64,000 nt of DNA from Actinotalea endophytica. GTDB taxonomy: Bacteria; Actinomycetota; Actinomycetes; Actinomycetales; Cellulomonadaceae. The notes beneath the pieces were generated by a model. The model was given only the letters and a program-made list of their open reading frames with translations, was not told where the DNA came from and searched no databases. The DNA lies in assembly GCF_025717005.1 (NCBI RefSeq), contig NZ_JAOVZU010000004.1, forward strand, positions 326,654-390,653. Reading direction: 5' to 3'. Shown here in pieces: positions 36,220-44,720 of this stretch. A program made the position numbers and the translations under genes. Position 1 is the stretch's first letter. Every line of letters starts with the position of its first letter.

Positions 36220-37188
36220 TCACGACGGCTCGGCGACCTCCCACGCGAGGTCGCCGGCGCCGTCCCGCGCCAGGTCCCGCCACGCGGTCACGGCCAGGCG
36301 CTCGAGGACGGCGACCCACGCGTCGACCGCGCGCCGGGAGAAGCCGGCCTCGGGCACCTCGTACTCGAAGCCGTGGTAGCCACCGGGCTCGAAGACCACC
36401 TCGACCGGGACACCGGCAGCCGCCAGCCGGGTCGCGAAGCGCCAGGCGTCGAGCCGCAACGGGTCGGAGGACGTCGTGAACGCATAGGTCCGCGGCAGAC
36501 CGGTGAGGTCGTCGCTGCGAGCCGGGGCGAAGGACGCGTCGGGCACGGCGTCACCGAGGTAGGCCGCCCAGAACTCGTCCATCACGGCCCGGGTCAGAGG
36601 TCCGGCGTCCTCGTCCGTGCCGCGATCGTCGAGCGCCGGGCAGACCAGGAACTGCGCCGCGGGCAGCGGTCCCCCGGCGTCCCGCAAGCGCAGCGACAGG
36701 CCGACGGCCAGGTTCGCGCCCGCGCTCGCGCCCCCGACCAGCACCGGCAGGTCCGCCTGCGCCACCAGGGCGAGGTGGACCGCCTCGGCGTCCTCGAGCG
36801 CGGCCGGGAACGGGTGCTCCGGCGCCAAGCGGTAGTCCACGGCCACCACGTCGATGCCGGCCTCGGCGGCGAACCGGGCGAGCATCGCGTCGTCGCCCCT
36901 GGCCTCGCCGTAGACCCACCCGCCGCCGTGCAGCCAGACGAGAGTGGCCCGCGGCGAGGTTCGTGCGGCGTAGCGCCGGCACACCACGCCCGCGTACTCC
37001 TGCGACGTCACCTCGACCGGTAGCGGCGCGGAGCGCTCGTCGTGCCACGTCCGCCGGCGCCGGCGCTCCACCTCGACCGCGGGCTCGTCCGGTGCCGGTT
37101 CGACCGTGAACGGTCGAGCGAGGTACCGAGCGAGCTCGGGGTCCAGCGGCACCGGAACCAGCCCCCCGACGGCATGATCGACCGTCAC
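36220..37188 (-). CDS. HSL-type alpha/beta-hydrolase esterase
   Basis: 322 aa. WLHGGGWVYGEARG (oxyanion hole), GASAGAN (nucleophile Ser), DPLRLDAWRF (acid) and YHGFEY (His) give the complete hormone-sensitive-lipase-type triad. The GTG start overlaps the stop of the ABC permease gene (GTGA), so it is translated with the importer; it should cleave the imported compound, probably an ester, in the cytoplasm. Confidence 0.88.
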   Translation of the reverse strand: MTVDHAVGGLVPVPLDPELARYLARPFTVEPAPDEPAVEVERRRRRTWHDERSAPLPVEVTSQEYAGVVCRRYAARTSPRATLVWLHGGGWVYGEARGDDAMLARFAAEAGIDVVAVDYRLAPEHPFPAALEDAEAVHLALVAQADLPVLVGGASAGANLAVGLSLRLRDAGGPLPAAQFLVCPALDDRGTDEDAGPLTRAVMDEFWAAYLGDAVPDASFAPARSDDLTGLPRTYAFTTSSDPLRLDAWRFATRLAAAGVPVEVVFEPGGYHGFEYEVPEAGFSRRAVDAWVAVLERLAVTAWRDLARDGAGDLAWEVAEPS

Positions 37189-38177
37189 CGTTCCGCCATC
37201 CTGGCGCGGAGCCGGTCGAAGGAGACCGCGAGGATGAGCAACGCACCGGTGGCGACCTGCTGCCACGAGGAGTCGATCCGCATCAGGGTCAGGCCGTTGC
37301 CGAGCACCGCCACGATGAGCAGGCCCACGACCGTCCCCCCGACCGAACCCACGCCGCCGGACAGGCTCGTGCCGCCCAGGATCACCGCGGTGATGGCGGC
37401 CAGCTCGAGCCCCACCCCGGTGGTGCCCGAGGTCGCACCGAGCTGGGACGCGGAGGTCAGCCCGGCCATCGCCATGCACAACCCGGAGATGAGGAAGGCG
37501 ACGAACACGTTGCGCCGGGTGGGCAGGCCGACCAGCCGCGCGGCGTCGGGGTTCGCGCCGATCGCGTAGATGCTGCGCCCGTAGATCGTGTTCTGCAGCA
37601 GCAGGCCCACGCCGACGAGGACGACCACCACCACGATCACCGGCAGCGGCACGTTCGCCACGGGCCGGATCAGCGCCCAGTCGAACCCGGACACCCCGAT
37701 GCTCTGCCCCTCGCCGACCGAGATCGTCAGGCCGCGGAAGATCGCCAGCGTGCCCAGCGTGGTGATCAGTGCGTTCACGCCGACCACCGTCACGATCAGC
37801 CCGTTGAGCAGCCCGACGCCGAGACCGGCGAGCACCGCCAGGGGCACCGCGAGCGCGGTGCCGATGGTCGGCTGGGTGAGCGCGAAGACCAGCCCGACCC
37901 AGGCCACGCCGGAGCCGACCGACAGGTCGACCTGGCCGCTGATCAGCAGGATCGTGGCCCCTGCGGCGACGGTGCCGGTCACGGCGAGCGCCGAGAAGAT
38001 GTTGACGAAGTTGTCCCAGCTGAAGAAGTACGGCGAGCTCAGCGAGAAGACCAGGACCTCCAGGCCGAGGAACACGACGAGGGCTGCGACGTCGGGGATC
38101 CGCAGCCGCCGCTTGGTCGTGGGCGTCGCGGCCGTGGCGGCCGGAGCACCGGAACGGGTCGCGGTGTACTCAGACAT
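37185..38177 (-). CDS. Ribose-type ABC transporter permease (RbsC family)
   Basis: 330 aa, 8-10 membrane segments. Typical motifs are ISGQVDLSVGSGVAW, LGTLAIFRG, IYAIGANPDAARLVGLPTRR and GGTSLSGGVGSVGGT. It overlaps the ATPase gene by 8 bp and the esterase gene by 4 bp, so the operon order is binding protein, ATPase, permease, esterase. The substrate is not necessarily a sugar. Confidence 0.92.
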   Translation of the reverse strand: MSEYTATRSGAPAATAATPTTKRRLRIPDVAALVVFLGLEVLVFSLSSPYFFSWDNFVNIFSALAVTGTVAAGATILLISGQVDLSVGSGVAWVGLVFALTQPTIGTALAVPLAVLAGLGVGLLNGLIVTVVGVNALITTLGTLAIFRGLTISVGEGQSIGVSGFDWALIRPVANVPLPVIVVVVVLVGVGLLLQNTIYGRSIYAIGANPDAARLVGLPTRRNVFVAFLISGLCMAMAGLTSASQLGATSGTTGVGLELAAITAVILGGTSLSGGVGSVGGTVVGLLIVAVLGNGLTLMRIDSSWQQVATGALLILAVSFDRLRARMAER

Positions 38178-39672
38178 GGATGGCGCCTCCTGCGGCCTCG
38201 GTCAGAGCGCTGACCGTGATGTCGTGGTGCGGGATGGTGGCCGCGACCCTGCCGCGGACCATGACGATGGCGGTGTCGGCCACCGCGACGATGTCCTCGT
38301 AGTCGGAGCTGGCGACGACGAGCGTGGTGCCCTGCGCCGCGAGCTCGCGCAGCACCGCGTAGATCTCCTCGCGGGCGCCGACGTCGACGCCACGGGTGGG
38401 CTCGCTGAGCACGAGGATCCGCGAGCCTGCCTCCAGCCAGCGGCCGAGCAGCACCTTCTGCTGGTTGCCGCCGGACAGCGTGCCGAGGAGCTGGGTGGCG
38501 TCGCCGGTGGAGCGCACGTGCAGCTCGTCGTGCCAGCGGCGGTAGGCGTTCGTCTCGACCGCGCGGGTGATCCAGCCGCGCCACCTGGCCAGCCGGCGCC
38601 AGCTCGGTGCGGCGAGGTTCTCCGCGACCGAACGCAGCACGAACGCGGCCTGCCGCGCGCGATCGGGCGGGAGGAACCCGATCCCGTGGCCGATCGCATC
38701 CTGCGGGTCCCGGAGCCGGGCCGGCGTTCCGTCGAGCGCCAGCGAGCCGGCCTCCAGGTGCCGGATCGCGAACAGCGCCTCGGCGACCTCGGCGACGCCG
38801 GAACCGACCTTGCCGTACAGCCCGAGGATCTCCCCGCGCCGGGCGGCCAGGTTCACCCCGCCGAAGCCGGGCGCGGACGCGTCGGTGAGCTCGAGCACGA
38901 CGGGCGCGTCGGCCAGAGACCGCTGCGCACCGCGGGTGCGCTCGACCGAGTGCCCGACCATCGAGGCGACGACCTCGGCGGCCGACGTCCGGGCGACGTC
39001 GGTCACCAGGGCGACCTTGCCGTCCCGCAGCACGCACACCCGGTCCGCGATCGCGAACACCTCGTCCAGGCGGTGGGTGATGTAGAGCACCGCGACACCG
39101 CGCGTCGTCAGCGACTCGATCACCCCGTACAGCCGCTTGGCCTCGGCGTCGGAGAGCGAGGCGGTCGGTTCGTCGAAGATCACCAGTCGGCTCTCGCCGC
39201 GCAGTGCCCGGGCGACCTCGACGATCTGCCGCTCCCCGAGCCGCAGCGAGTCCTGCCGGGCGTCCAGGTCGAGCTCGGTGCCGAGCGCCTGCAAAGCCTC
39301 GCTGGCCTCGCGACGCATCGCCGACCGGTCGACCCGCATGCCGCGTTGCGGCCAGGCGCCGAGCACGACGTTCTCGGCGACGGACAGCGTCGGGGCGTCG
39401 CTGATCTCCTGGGAGATCAGCCGGATGCCGCGGCGCCGCGCCTGGGCCACCGAGTAGCTGTCGACCACGGTGCCGTCGATCGCGATCTCGCCGCCGTCGC
39501 AGTGATGATCCCCGGCGATGATCCGCACCAGGGTCGACTTGCCCGCGCCGTTCTCCCCCAGCAGGGCGGTCACCGTGCCGGGGGCCAGGTCGAGGTCCAC
39601 GCCGTGCAGGACCTCGACCTGGCCGAACGACTTCCGCAGGCCACGGGCGCGCAGGAAGGTGTCGTTCGTCAC
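38170..39672 (-). CDS. Ribose-type ABC transporter ATP-binding protein (RbsA family, two ABC domains)
   Basis: 500 aa, two fused ATPase domains. The first has Walker A GENGAGKST and signature LRLGERQIVEVARAL; the second has a degenerate Walker A (LYGKVGSGVAE) but an intact signature LSGGNQQKVLLGRWL, as in RbsA/MglA. It starts within the last bases of the binding-protein gene. Confidence 0.93.
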   Translation of the reverse strand: MTNDTFLRARGLRKSFGQVEVLHGVDLDLAPGTVTALLGENGAGKSTLVRIIAGDHHCDGGEIAIDGTVVDSYSVAQARRRGIRLISQEISDAPTLSVAENVVLGAWPQRGMRVDRSAMRREASEALQALGTELDLDARQDSLRLGERQIVEVARALRGESRLVIFDEPTASLSDAEAKRLYGVIESLTTRGVAVLYITHRLDEVFAIADRVCVLRDGKVALVTDVARTSAAEVVASMVGHSVERTRGAQRSLADAPVVLELTDASAPGFGGVNLAARRGEILGLYGKVGSGVAEVAEALFAIRHLEAGSLALDGTPARLRDPQDAIGHGIGFLPPDRARQAAFVLRSVAENLAAPSWRRLARWRGWITRAVETNAYRRWHDELHVRSTGDATQLLGTLSGGNQQKVLLGRWLEAGSRILVLSEPTRGVDVGAREEIYAVLRELAAQGTTLVVASSDYEDIVAVADTAIVMVRGRVAATIPHHDITVSALTEAAGGAIHV

Positions 39673-40748
39673 GAGCAGCTGTACTCCGGGTAGTAGTCGG
39701 TCAGCGTGTCCTTGGTGATGAACTCGTGCGGCACCAGGATCTGGTCCGGCACGTCCTCACCGTTGATCAGGTCGATCACGGCGGGCAGGACGAGCTGGGC
39801 GTACTTCTCGGGGAAGTAGGCGGCGCTGCCGATCCAGTGGTCGAAGGTGAGGATCGCGCAGTTGTCGGGGTCGAGGTTCTGCACGCCGATGTAGAGGTCC
39901 TCGGTGCGGTCCTGGGCCCGCGCGGCGGCGAGCGCGCCGAGGATGACGTCCTCGTTGATGCCGACGACCACGATCTTGTCCGCACCCGGCAGCGAGGTCA
40001 GGGTGTCGGTGAACAGACGCTGCGCGACGTCGGTCTGACCGCCCGCGCCGGTGTCCAGGATGATCTCGTCGTGGATCGGGCCGCAGACGCTCTCGAAGCC
40101 CTCCTCGGTGCCGTCCATCCGCATGTCGTTGACCACGCCGACCGCGGTGGACTCGAGCGAGATGTAGGCGTCGTAGTCGCACTGGAAGTTCTCGCCGAAG
40201 TACTTTGCGACGTTGTAACCGATCAGCTGACCGGCGTACTCGTTCGCCGCGCCGACGAAGGTCTTCTGGCAGGGCTCCTGGTTGATGTCGATGGCCGCGG
40301 CCGGGACGTCGGGCCCCTCGTCGCAGATCGACTCCGAGGCGGCGGCGTCGGCCTGGAAGATCACCAGGCCGTCGACGTCCTGGGTCTTGAACTGACGCGC
40401 GCAGTCCAGCGCGGTCGCGGTGTCGAACTTGGAGTCGCAGGTGACGAGGTCGACGCCGGCGGTGGCGGCGGCTTCCTCCATGCCCGACTGCAGGGCCTGC
40501 GGGAACGCAGCGGCCAGGGTCAGCTGGGTGAAGCCGATCTTGAGCCCCTCACCCGAGCCCGGCTCGATCGGCTCGAAGGCCGCGACGCCGTCCGGAGGCG
40601 TCGGGGCGGGGGCGTCGAGATTCATCGAGCTGCCACCGCCCGAGTCCGAGCCCGTGTCGGTCGCGGTGGCCGCACTGCACCCTGCGAGGGCCAGGGAGAG
40701 GGCGGCAAGGACGAGCGTCGCGCGTCCTGGAAGGCTGAGTCGTCGCAT
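39669..40748 (-). CDS. Ribose-type ABC transporter substrate-binding lipoprotein
   Basis: 359 aa, periplasmic-binding family 4 (LacI-like fold). Signal peptide with lipobox LAGCS, then a Ser/Gly/Asp-rich linker. Motifs such as VDGLVIFQADA, AAAIDINQEPCQKTFVGAANEYAGQLIGYN are family-like, and several Cys pairs are present. GGAGG precedes the ATG. A LacI-type operator lies 31 bp upstream. Confidence 0.9.
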   Translation of the reverse strand: MRRLSLPGRATLVLAALSLALAGCSAATATDTGSDSGGGSSMNLDAPAPTPPDGVAAFEPIEPGSGEGLKIGFTQLTLAAAFPQALQSGMEEAAATAGVDLVTCDSKFDTATALDCARQFKTQDVDGLVIFQADAAASESICDEGPDVPAAAIDINQEPCQKTFVGAANEYAGQLIGYNVAKYFGENFQCDYDAYISLESTAVGVVNDMRMDGTEEGFESVCGPIHDEIILDTGAGGQTDVAQRLFTDTLTSLPGADKIVVVGINEDVILGALAAARAQDRTEDLYIGVQNLDPDNCAILTFDHWIGSAAYFPEKYAQLVLPAVIDLINGEDVPDQILVPHEFITKDTLTDYYPEYSCS

Positions 40749-40778
40749 AGTGTCGGGACCTCCTTGACCCGTCGGCGA

Positions 40779-40794
40779 TTGCAACGTTACAACG
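40779..40794. promoter_or_regulatory. LacI-type operator, copy at the ABC operon
   Basis: The core TTGCAACGTTACAACG is identical to the core of the 22-bp palindrome before the CocE-like gene (43751-43772). It lies just upstream of the binding-protein gene. Confidence 0.75.
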
Positions 40795-40882
40795 CCAATG
40801 CGCCCACAGTAGGAGCCAAGCGGCCCCACGTCAATGGTTCGGGCTGGGCTGCCTAGGACGCCCGCAGGGCCGGGGCGACGGC

Positions 40883-41905
40883 TCAGTGCCGGACGATGGA
40901 TGTCGCGCGCACGACGAGCTCGGGCGAGAACAGGGTCTGCTCGTGGGTGTGGTCCCCCGACCCGTCCATCTCGGCCATCAGGAGGGCCGCGCCCCGGGCG
41001 CCGATGTCACGCGCCGGCTGGCGCACCGTGGTCAGCGGACGGCGTGCCGCGGCGGCCACCGAGATGTCGTCGTAGCCCACCAGGGCCACGTCCTCGGGCA
41101 CACCGATCCCGCGGTCGATCAGCGCGGTGAGCGTTCCCATCGCGAGCAGGTCGTTGACCGCGAAGAGCGCGTCGGGCCGGTCGCCCGCGGACCGGCTGGC
41201 GATCACCGCCGCAGCCTCCGAGCCCGCCTGGACGAAGTAGGACGAGGTCGTGATGACCTCGAACCGTGCCCCGGCGGCTTCGGCGGCCGCGCGAGCACCA
41301 CGGGAACGCTCCCGGATCTGGGGCAGGTCCCGGGGGCCGCGCACCAGCGCGATGTGGCTCCGACCCTGTGCGAGCAGGTGCTCGACCGCGATCGCGCCAC
41401 CCCGGGCGTCGTCGACGGCGACCGAGCAGTGGTCCCGGTCCGGCGCCGGGACGTCGAGGAACACGACCGGCACACCCCGCTTCTCGAACGACGCGAGCCC
41501 TGCAGGCACGTCACTGCTCGGCGCGATCAGCAGCCCGCGGACGCGCTGGGACTCGAAGAGCTCGATGAGGCTGCTCTCGACGTCCACGTCCTGCGTGGCG
41601 TTGCCGAGGAGGGTGGAGTACCCGCCACCGGCGAGCACGGCGCTGGCCCCCTGCATGACGTCGGCGAAGAACGGGCTGGTCGCCTCGCTGACGATCATGC
41701 CCACGGCCCGGCTCTGGCCGAGGCGCAGCGCGCGCGCCGCGTCGTTGCGTACGTAGCCGAGCTCGTTGATCGCGGCCGTCACCCGGGCGAGGGTCTCCGG
41801 CGCCACCACCTGCGGGCGGTTGAGCACGTTCGAGACCGTGCTCAGCGCGACGCCGGCGCGAGCGGCGACGTCGCGGACCGTCACGGCCCCGGGGCGTTCG
41901 CGCAT
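40883..41905 (-). CDS. LacI-family transcriptional repressor
   Basis: 340 aa. HTH at the N-terminus: VTVRDVAARAGVALSTVSNVLNRP, with hinge NDAARALRLGQSRAVGMIV; the sugar-binding-fold effector domain follows. It lies between the ABC/esterase operon and the CocE-like gene, all on the same strand. Two identical operator cores upstream of those units make it their probable common repressor; its own promoter has no copy. The inducer is presumably the imported ester or its product. Confidence 0.92.
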   Translation of the reverse strand: MRERPGAVTVRDVAARAGVALSTVSNVLNRPQVVAPETLARVTAAINELGYVRNDAARALRLGQSRAVGMIVSEATSPFFADVMQGASAVLAGGGYSTLLGNATQDVDVESSLIELFESQRVRGLLIAPSSDVPAGLASFEKRGVPVVFLDVPAPDRDHCSVAVDDARGGAIAVEHLLAQGRSHIALVRGPRDLPQIRERSRGARAAAEAAGARFEVITTSSYFVQAGSEAAAVIASRSAGDRPDALFAVNDLLAMGTLTALIDRGIGVPEDVALVGYDDISVAAAARRPLTTVRQPARDIGARGAALLMAEMDGSGDHTHEQTLFSPELVVRATSIVRH

Positions 41906-42016
41906 GCTCGTATCCTGTCACCTCACCGCACCCGGACCGCGCAGCGCGGCGGAACCGGTTTGCGACGTTGCACAGCGATTCGCACGCCCGGGACACCGCC
42001 TCCCCCTGGGTGTCGC

Positions 42017-43738
42017 TCACCCCGGAGGCGCCACCGGCAGCACGAGGCTGCTGGGGTGCGCCGGACCCCAGACCACCGTCTGGCGGGCCGGTACGGCATC
42101 CTCGGGCGTCGAGGTCGCCACCGGGACCATCCGGTGCGGGTTGCGGTCGAACCGTGGGAAGTTCGACCCGGCCACCTGGACTCGCACCCGGTGGCCGGCG
42201 CGGAACAGGTGGCTCGTCGACCCCACCGTGACCACGAACCGGGTGACCTCGTCCGGCACCAGCGGCGACGCGGCCCCATCCCGGTACCGGGCACGGAGGA
42301 TCCCGTCGGTCACACCGAGGCTCAGCCCGTCGGCGTCGACGTCGCACAGCCGCACGGTCCAGTCGCAGTCCTCCTGGTCGCACCGCCCCCACAGCTCGGC
42401 CTCGACGGTACCGGCGACGTGCAGGTCCTCGACGAGCGGCGGCGACGTCCAGACCAGCACGTCGTCGCGCGCCTCCACCTCGGCCTGGTCCTTGGCGCCG
42501 GAGTTGGTCGCCATGAGCAGGCCCGGCAGGAACGACGGACCGCCCACGGTCGGCACGGGGTCGTCGGGATCCGCGACGAAGGAGCACTCGCCGGCGACCC
42601 CGGCCTCCTCCCCGAGCACTCCGTCCTGACGGAGGTGCCATCGCTGCGGCGCCACACCCGGCAGCGGCCAGCGGTCGGCGGTCCGCCACACGTCGATGCC
42701 GCCGGTGAAGTAGCGGACCTTGGGCAGGTCCGGCTCCCGGCCGTCGAGCACCGCGCGGAACAGCTCGAGCTGCTGGCCCTGGATGTCGATGCCCCACGCG
42801 GACGCGTCGTAGCCGAGCCAGCCGTCGCCCTGCCAGTCGCTCATGTTGCCGTGCGACCAGGGCCCGGCCAGCAGGTACTGCCGGTCGGCCGCCGGGGCCC
42901 CCGGGTCCACCGCCCGGCGGTAGGCCTGCAGCCCGCCCTCGCAGAAGATGTCGTGCCAGCCGACCACGTGCAGCGCGGGCACCTCGAGCCGGGGCATGAG
43001 CTGCGAGACGTCGACGGCGTCCCACTCCGCGTCCTCCTCGGGCCGGGCGAGCCAGCTCGCCGTGTACGGCGCGATGAGGGCGAGGTCCTCGTCGAGCACG
43101 GGCCGGCGGGCCAGCGTCGCGGGCGGGTCGTGCTGGAGCCGGGCGAGCACCTCGGTCGCGCGCGCGAGGTCCTCGGGTGCGTCGGCGTGCCGGCGCGGCA
43201 CGTCGGCGGCGCCCAAGGACTCCAGCACCCACAACACCTCCAGGCCGAGCTGGAGCGCCCCGCCCTGGTAGGTCCAGTCGGCCCGGTAGTGGTCCATGCT
43301 CAGCTGAGGCGCGATCGCGACCAGAGCCTCGGGACGGCCGCTCGCGGCCAACCACTGCGTGGCTCCGACGTAGGACGCGCCGTACATGGCGACCCGGCCG
43401 TCGCAGAAGTCCTGCGCGGCGAGCCAGTCGACGGTGTCCGCACCGTCGCTCCGCTCGGCCGCGAACGGCCAGAAGCTCCCCTCCGAGCCGTTGCGACCGC
43501 GGGTGTCCTGGATCGCCACCGCGAACCCGGCCGCGACCGCGTGGGGCGGCTCGAGGTTGAGGATGAACTGGCTCTGGAAGGCCGACTCCTTGCCGTAGGG
43601 CGTCCTGGCCAGCAGCACCGGCCACGGTCCAGGTCCGTCCGGGACGTAGAGGTCCGTCGCGAGCCGGACGCCGTCACGCATCGGCACCGCCACGTCGCGC
43701 CGGACGAGGAAGCTCGGTGCCGGCCGGTGGACGCTCAT
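42017..43738 (-). CDS. CocE/NonD-family hydrolase (X-Pro dipeptidyl-peptidase S15 fold)
   Basis: 573 aa, normal for CocE-like esterases/acylases. Ser nucleophile in AMYGASYVGATQW (~residue 118), conserved IQDTRGRNGSEG, and the C-terminal jelly-roll (PPLVEDLHVAGTVEAELW...) typical of the family. No signal peptide. It cleaves an ester or amide bond; co-regulation with an importer and a second esterase suggests a molecule with several acyl bonds. AGGAGC precedes the ATG; TTGACA lies upstream at 43777-43772 on this strand. Confidence 0.9.
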   Translation of the reverse strand: MSVHRPAPSFLVRRDVAVPMRDGVRLATDLYVPDGPGPWPVLLARTPYGKESAFQSQFILNLEPPHAVAAGFAVAIQDTRGRNGSEGSFWPFAAERSDGADTVDWLAAQDFCDGRVAMYGASYVGATQWLAASGRPEALVAIAPQLSMDHYRADWTYQGGALQLGLEVLWVLESLGAADVPRRHADAPEDLARATEVLARLQHDPPATLARRPVLDEDLALIAPYTASWLARPEEDAEWDAVDVSQLMPRLEVPALHVVGWHDIFCEGGLQAYRRAVDPGAPAADRQYLLAGPWSHGNMSDWQGDGWLGYDASAWGIDIQGQQLELFRAVLDGREPDLPKVRYFTGGIDVWRTADRWPLPGVAPQRWHLRQDGVLGEEAGVAGECSFVADPDDPVPTVGGPSFLPGLLMATNSGAKDQAEVEARDDVLVWTSPPLVEDLHVAGTVEAELWGRCDQEDCDWTVRLCDVDADGLSLGVTDGILRARYRDGAASPLVPDEVTRFVVTVGSTSHLFRAGHRVRVQVAGSNFPRFDRNPHRMVPVATSTPEDAVPARQTVVWGPAHPSSLVLPVAPPG

Positions 43739-43750
43739 CGCGCAGCTCCT

Positions 43751-43772
43751 ATCGTTGCAACGTTACAACGAT
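43751..43772. promoter_or_regulatory. LacI-type operator, copy at the CocE-like gene
   Basis: A near-perfect 22-bp palindrome, ATCGTTG-CAACGTTA-CAACGAT, with one mismatched pair. It fills the space between TTGACA and the predicted -10 of the gene. Same core as at 40779-40794. Confidence 0.8.
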
Positions 43773-43909
43773 GTCAAGGTAGGGCCACGCCGGGTCCGCG
43801 TCAAGGCGCCCTCAGCCAACGCTTGTCGAAGATGCCCTTCGGGCGCTGTCCGGTCAGGCCCGTGCGGGGTCGCGGACCGGATGCGCCGTGGCATCAACCC
43901 TGGCTCGCG

Positions 43910-44611
43910 TCAGCCGCGCAGCTCGCGCAGCTCGATCTCCGTTCCGTTCTGGGTTGCCGCGAGCTTGCCCTTCCACGGCCCCTTGGCGGGGTAGATGCCG
44001 CTGAAGACCCCCACGAACTCGTCGCCCTGGCTCTGCAGGATCGTCGCGATCGGCAGGAGTGCCGCTGTCGCCGCTCGAAGGACTTCGTCGACCACGGTGG
44101 ACGTGGGGTTCTTGATCAGAGCCATCAACGTGTCGGTGAGCGACCCGCCCTTGGTCAGGTCCGCGTGCACCTTGGCCATGACCTCACCCACGTGGCGGGT
44201 CCCCTGGTCGGCGTCGCAGACGACGAGGTAGACCATCAGGCCGCCCTTGAGCACGTGAGGTGGGTAGACCGGCGAACCGTCGCCAAGCGTGAACGAGATC
44301 GTCTCCCCGCGGCGCACGCGGTAGATCGCCTGATCCGGGACCTGCTCGGGCGGCAGGACTATCGGTGCCCGGCCGCTCAGGTCGAACGCCACCGTCATGA
44401 AGTAGATCTGGTCGCGCCTGCCGAGCAGCCCCCACAGCCCGTCCCAGTTGCGTGTGACCCGTAGCGAGATCAGAGAGAGCCCGCGTGGCCTTCCGGACGA
44501 CGGGAACACCGCCTCGGCTGGTGCTTCGTCCTCGGTGACGGCAGTGCGCCTGCGTTCGACGAGCAACTCAGGGCCGCCAACGTGGATCGCCTCGGCGAAC
44601 ATCGAGGTCAC
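43910..44611 (-). CDS. Hypothetical protein divergent from a CHAT protease gene
   Basis: 233 aa; I do not recognise the family. No signal peptide or clear membrane segment at the N-terminus; one hydrophobic stretch LKGGLMVYLVV (about residues 121-131). It has segments such as WDGLWGLLGRRDQIYFMTVAFDLSG and a conserved-looking C-terminus FSGIYPAKGPWKGKLAATQNGTEI. It is divergent from the TPR/CHAT gene across ~110 bp. Pairing suggests a partner or substrate of the protease, but nothing in the sequence proves that. Confidence 0.65.
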   Translation of the reverse strand: MTSMFAEAIHVGGPELLVERRRTAVTEDEAPAEAVFPSSGRPRGLSLISLRVTRNWDGLWGLLGRRDQIYFMTVAFDLSGRAPIVLPPEQVPDQAIYRVRRGETISFTLGDGSPVYPPHVLKGGLMVYLVVCDADQGTRHVGEVMAKVHADLTKGGSLTDTLMALIKNPTSTVVDEVLRAATAALLPIATILQSQGDEFVGVFSGIYPAKGPWKGKLAATQNGTEIELRELRG

Positions 44612-44720
44612 GGCTTCACCTCACCGCCCGTAGGAGGAGTGCGCCTAGCTGCGACTCTAGCGCCGGGCGGGACCGCTGAGTACCGTCCAAGCCGGGAGTA
44701 CTTCCGCAGAGGGCGCGCTG

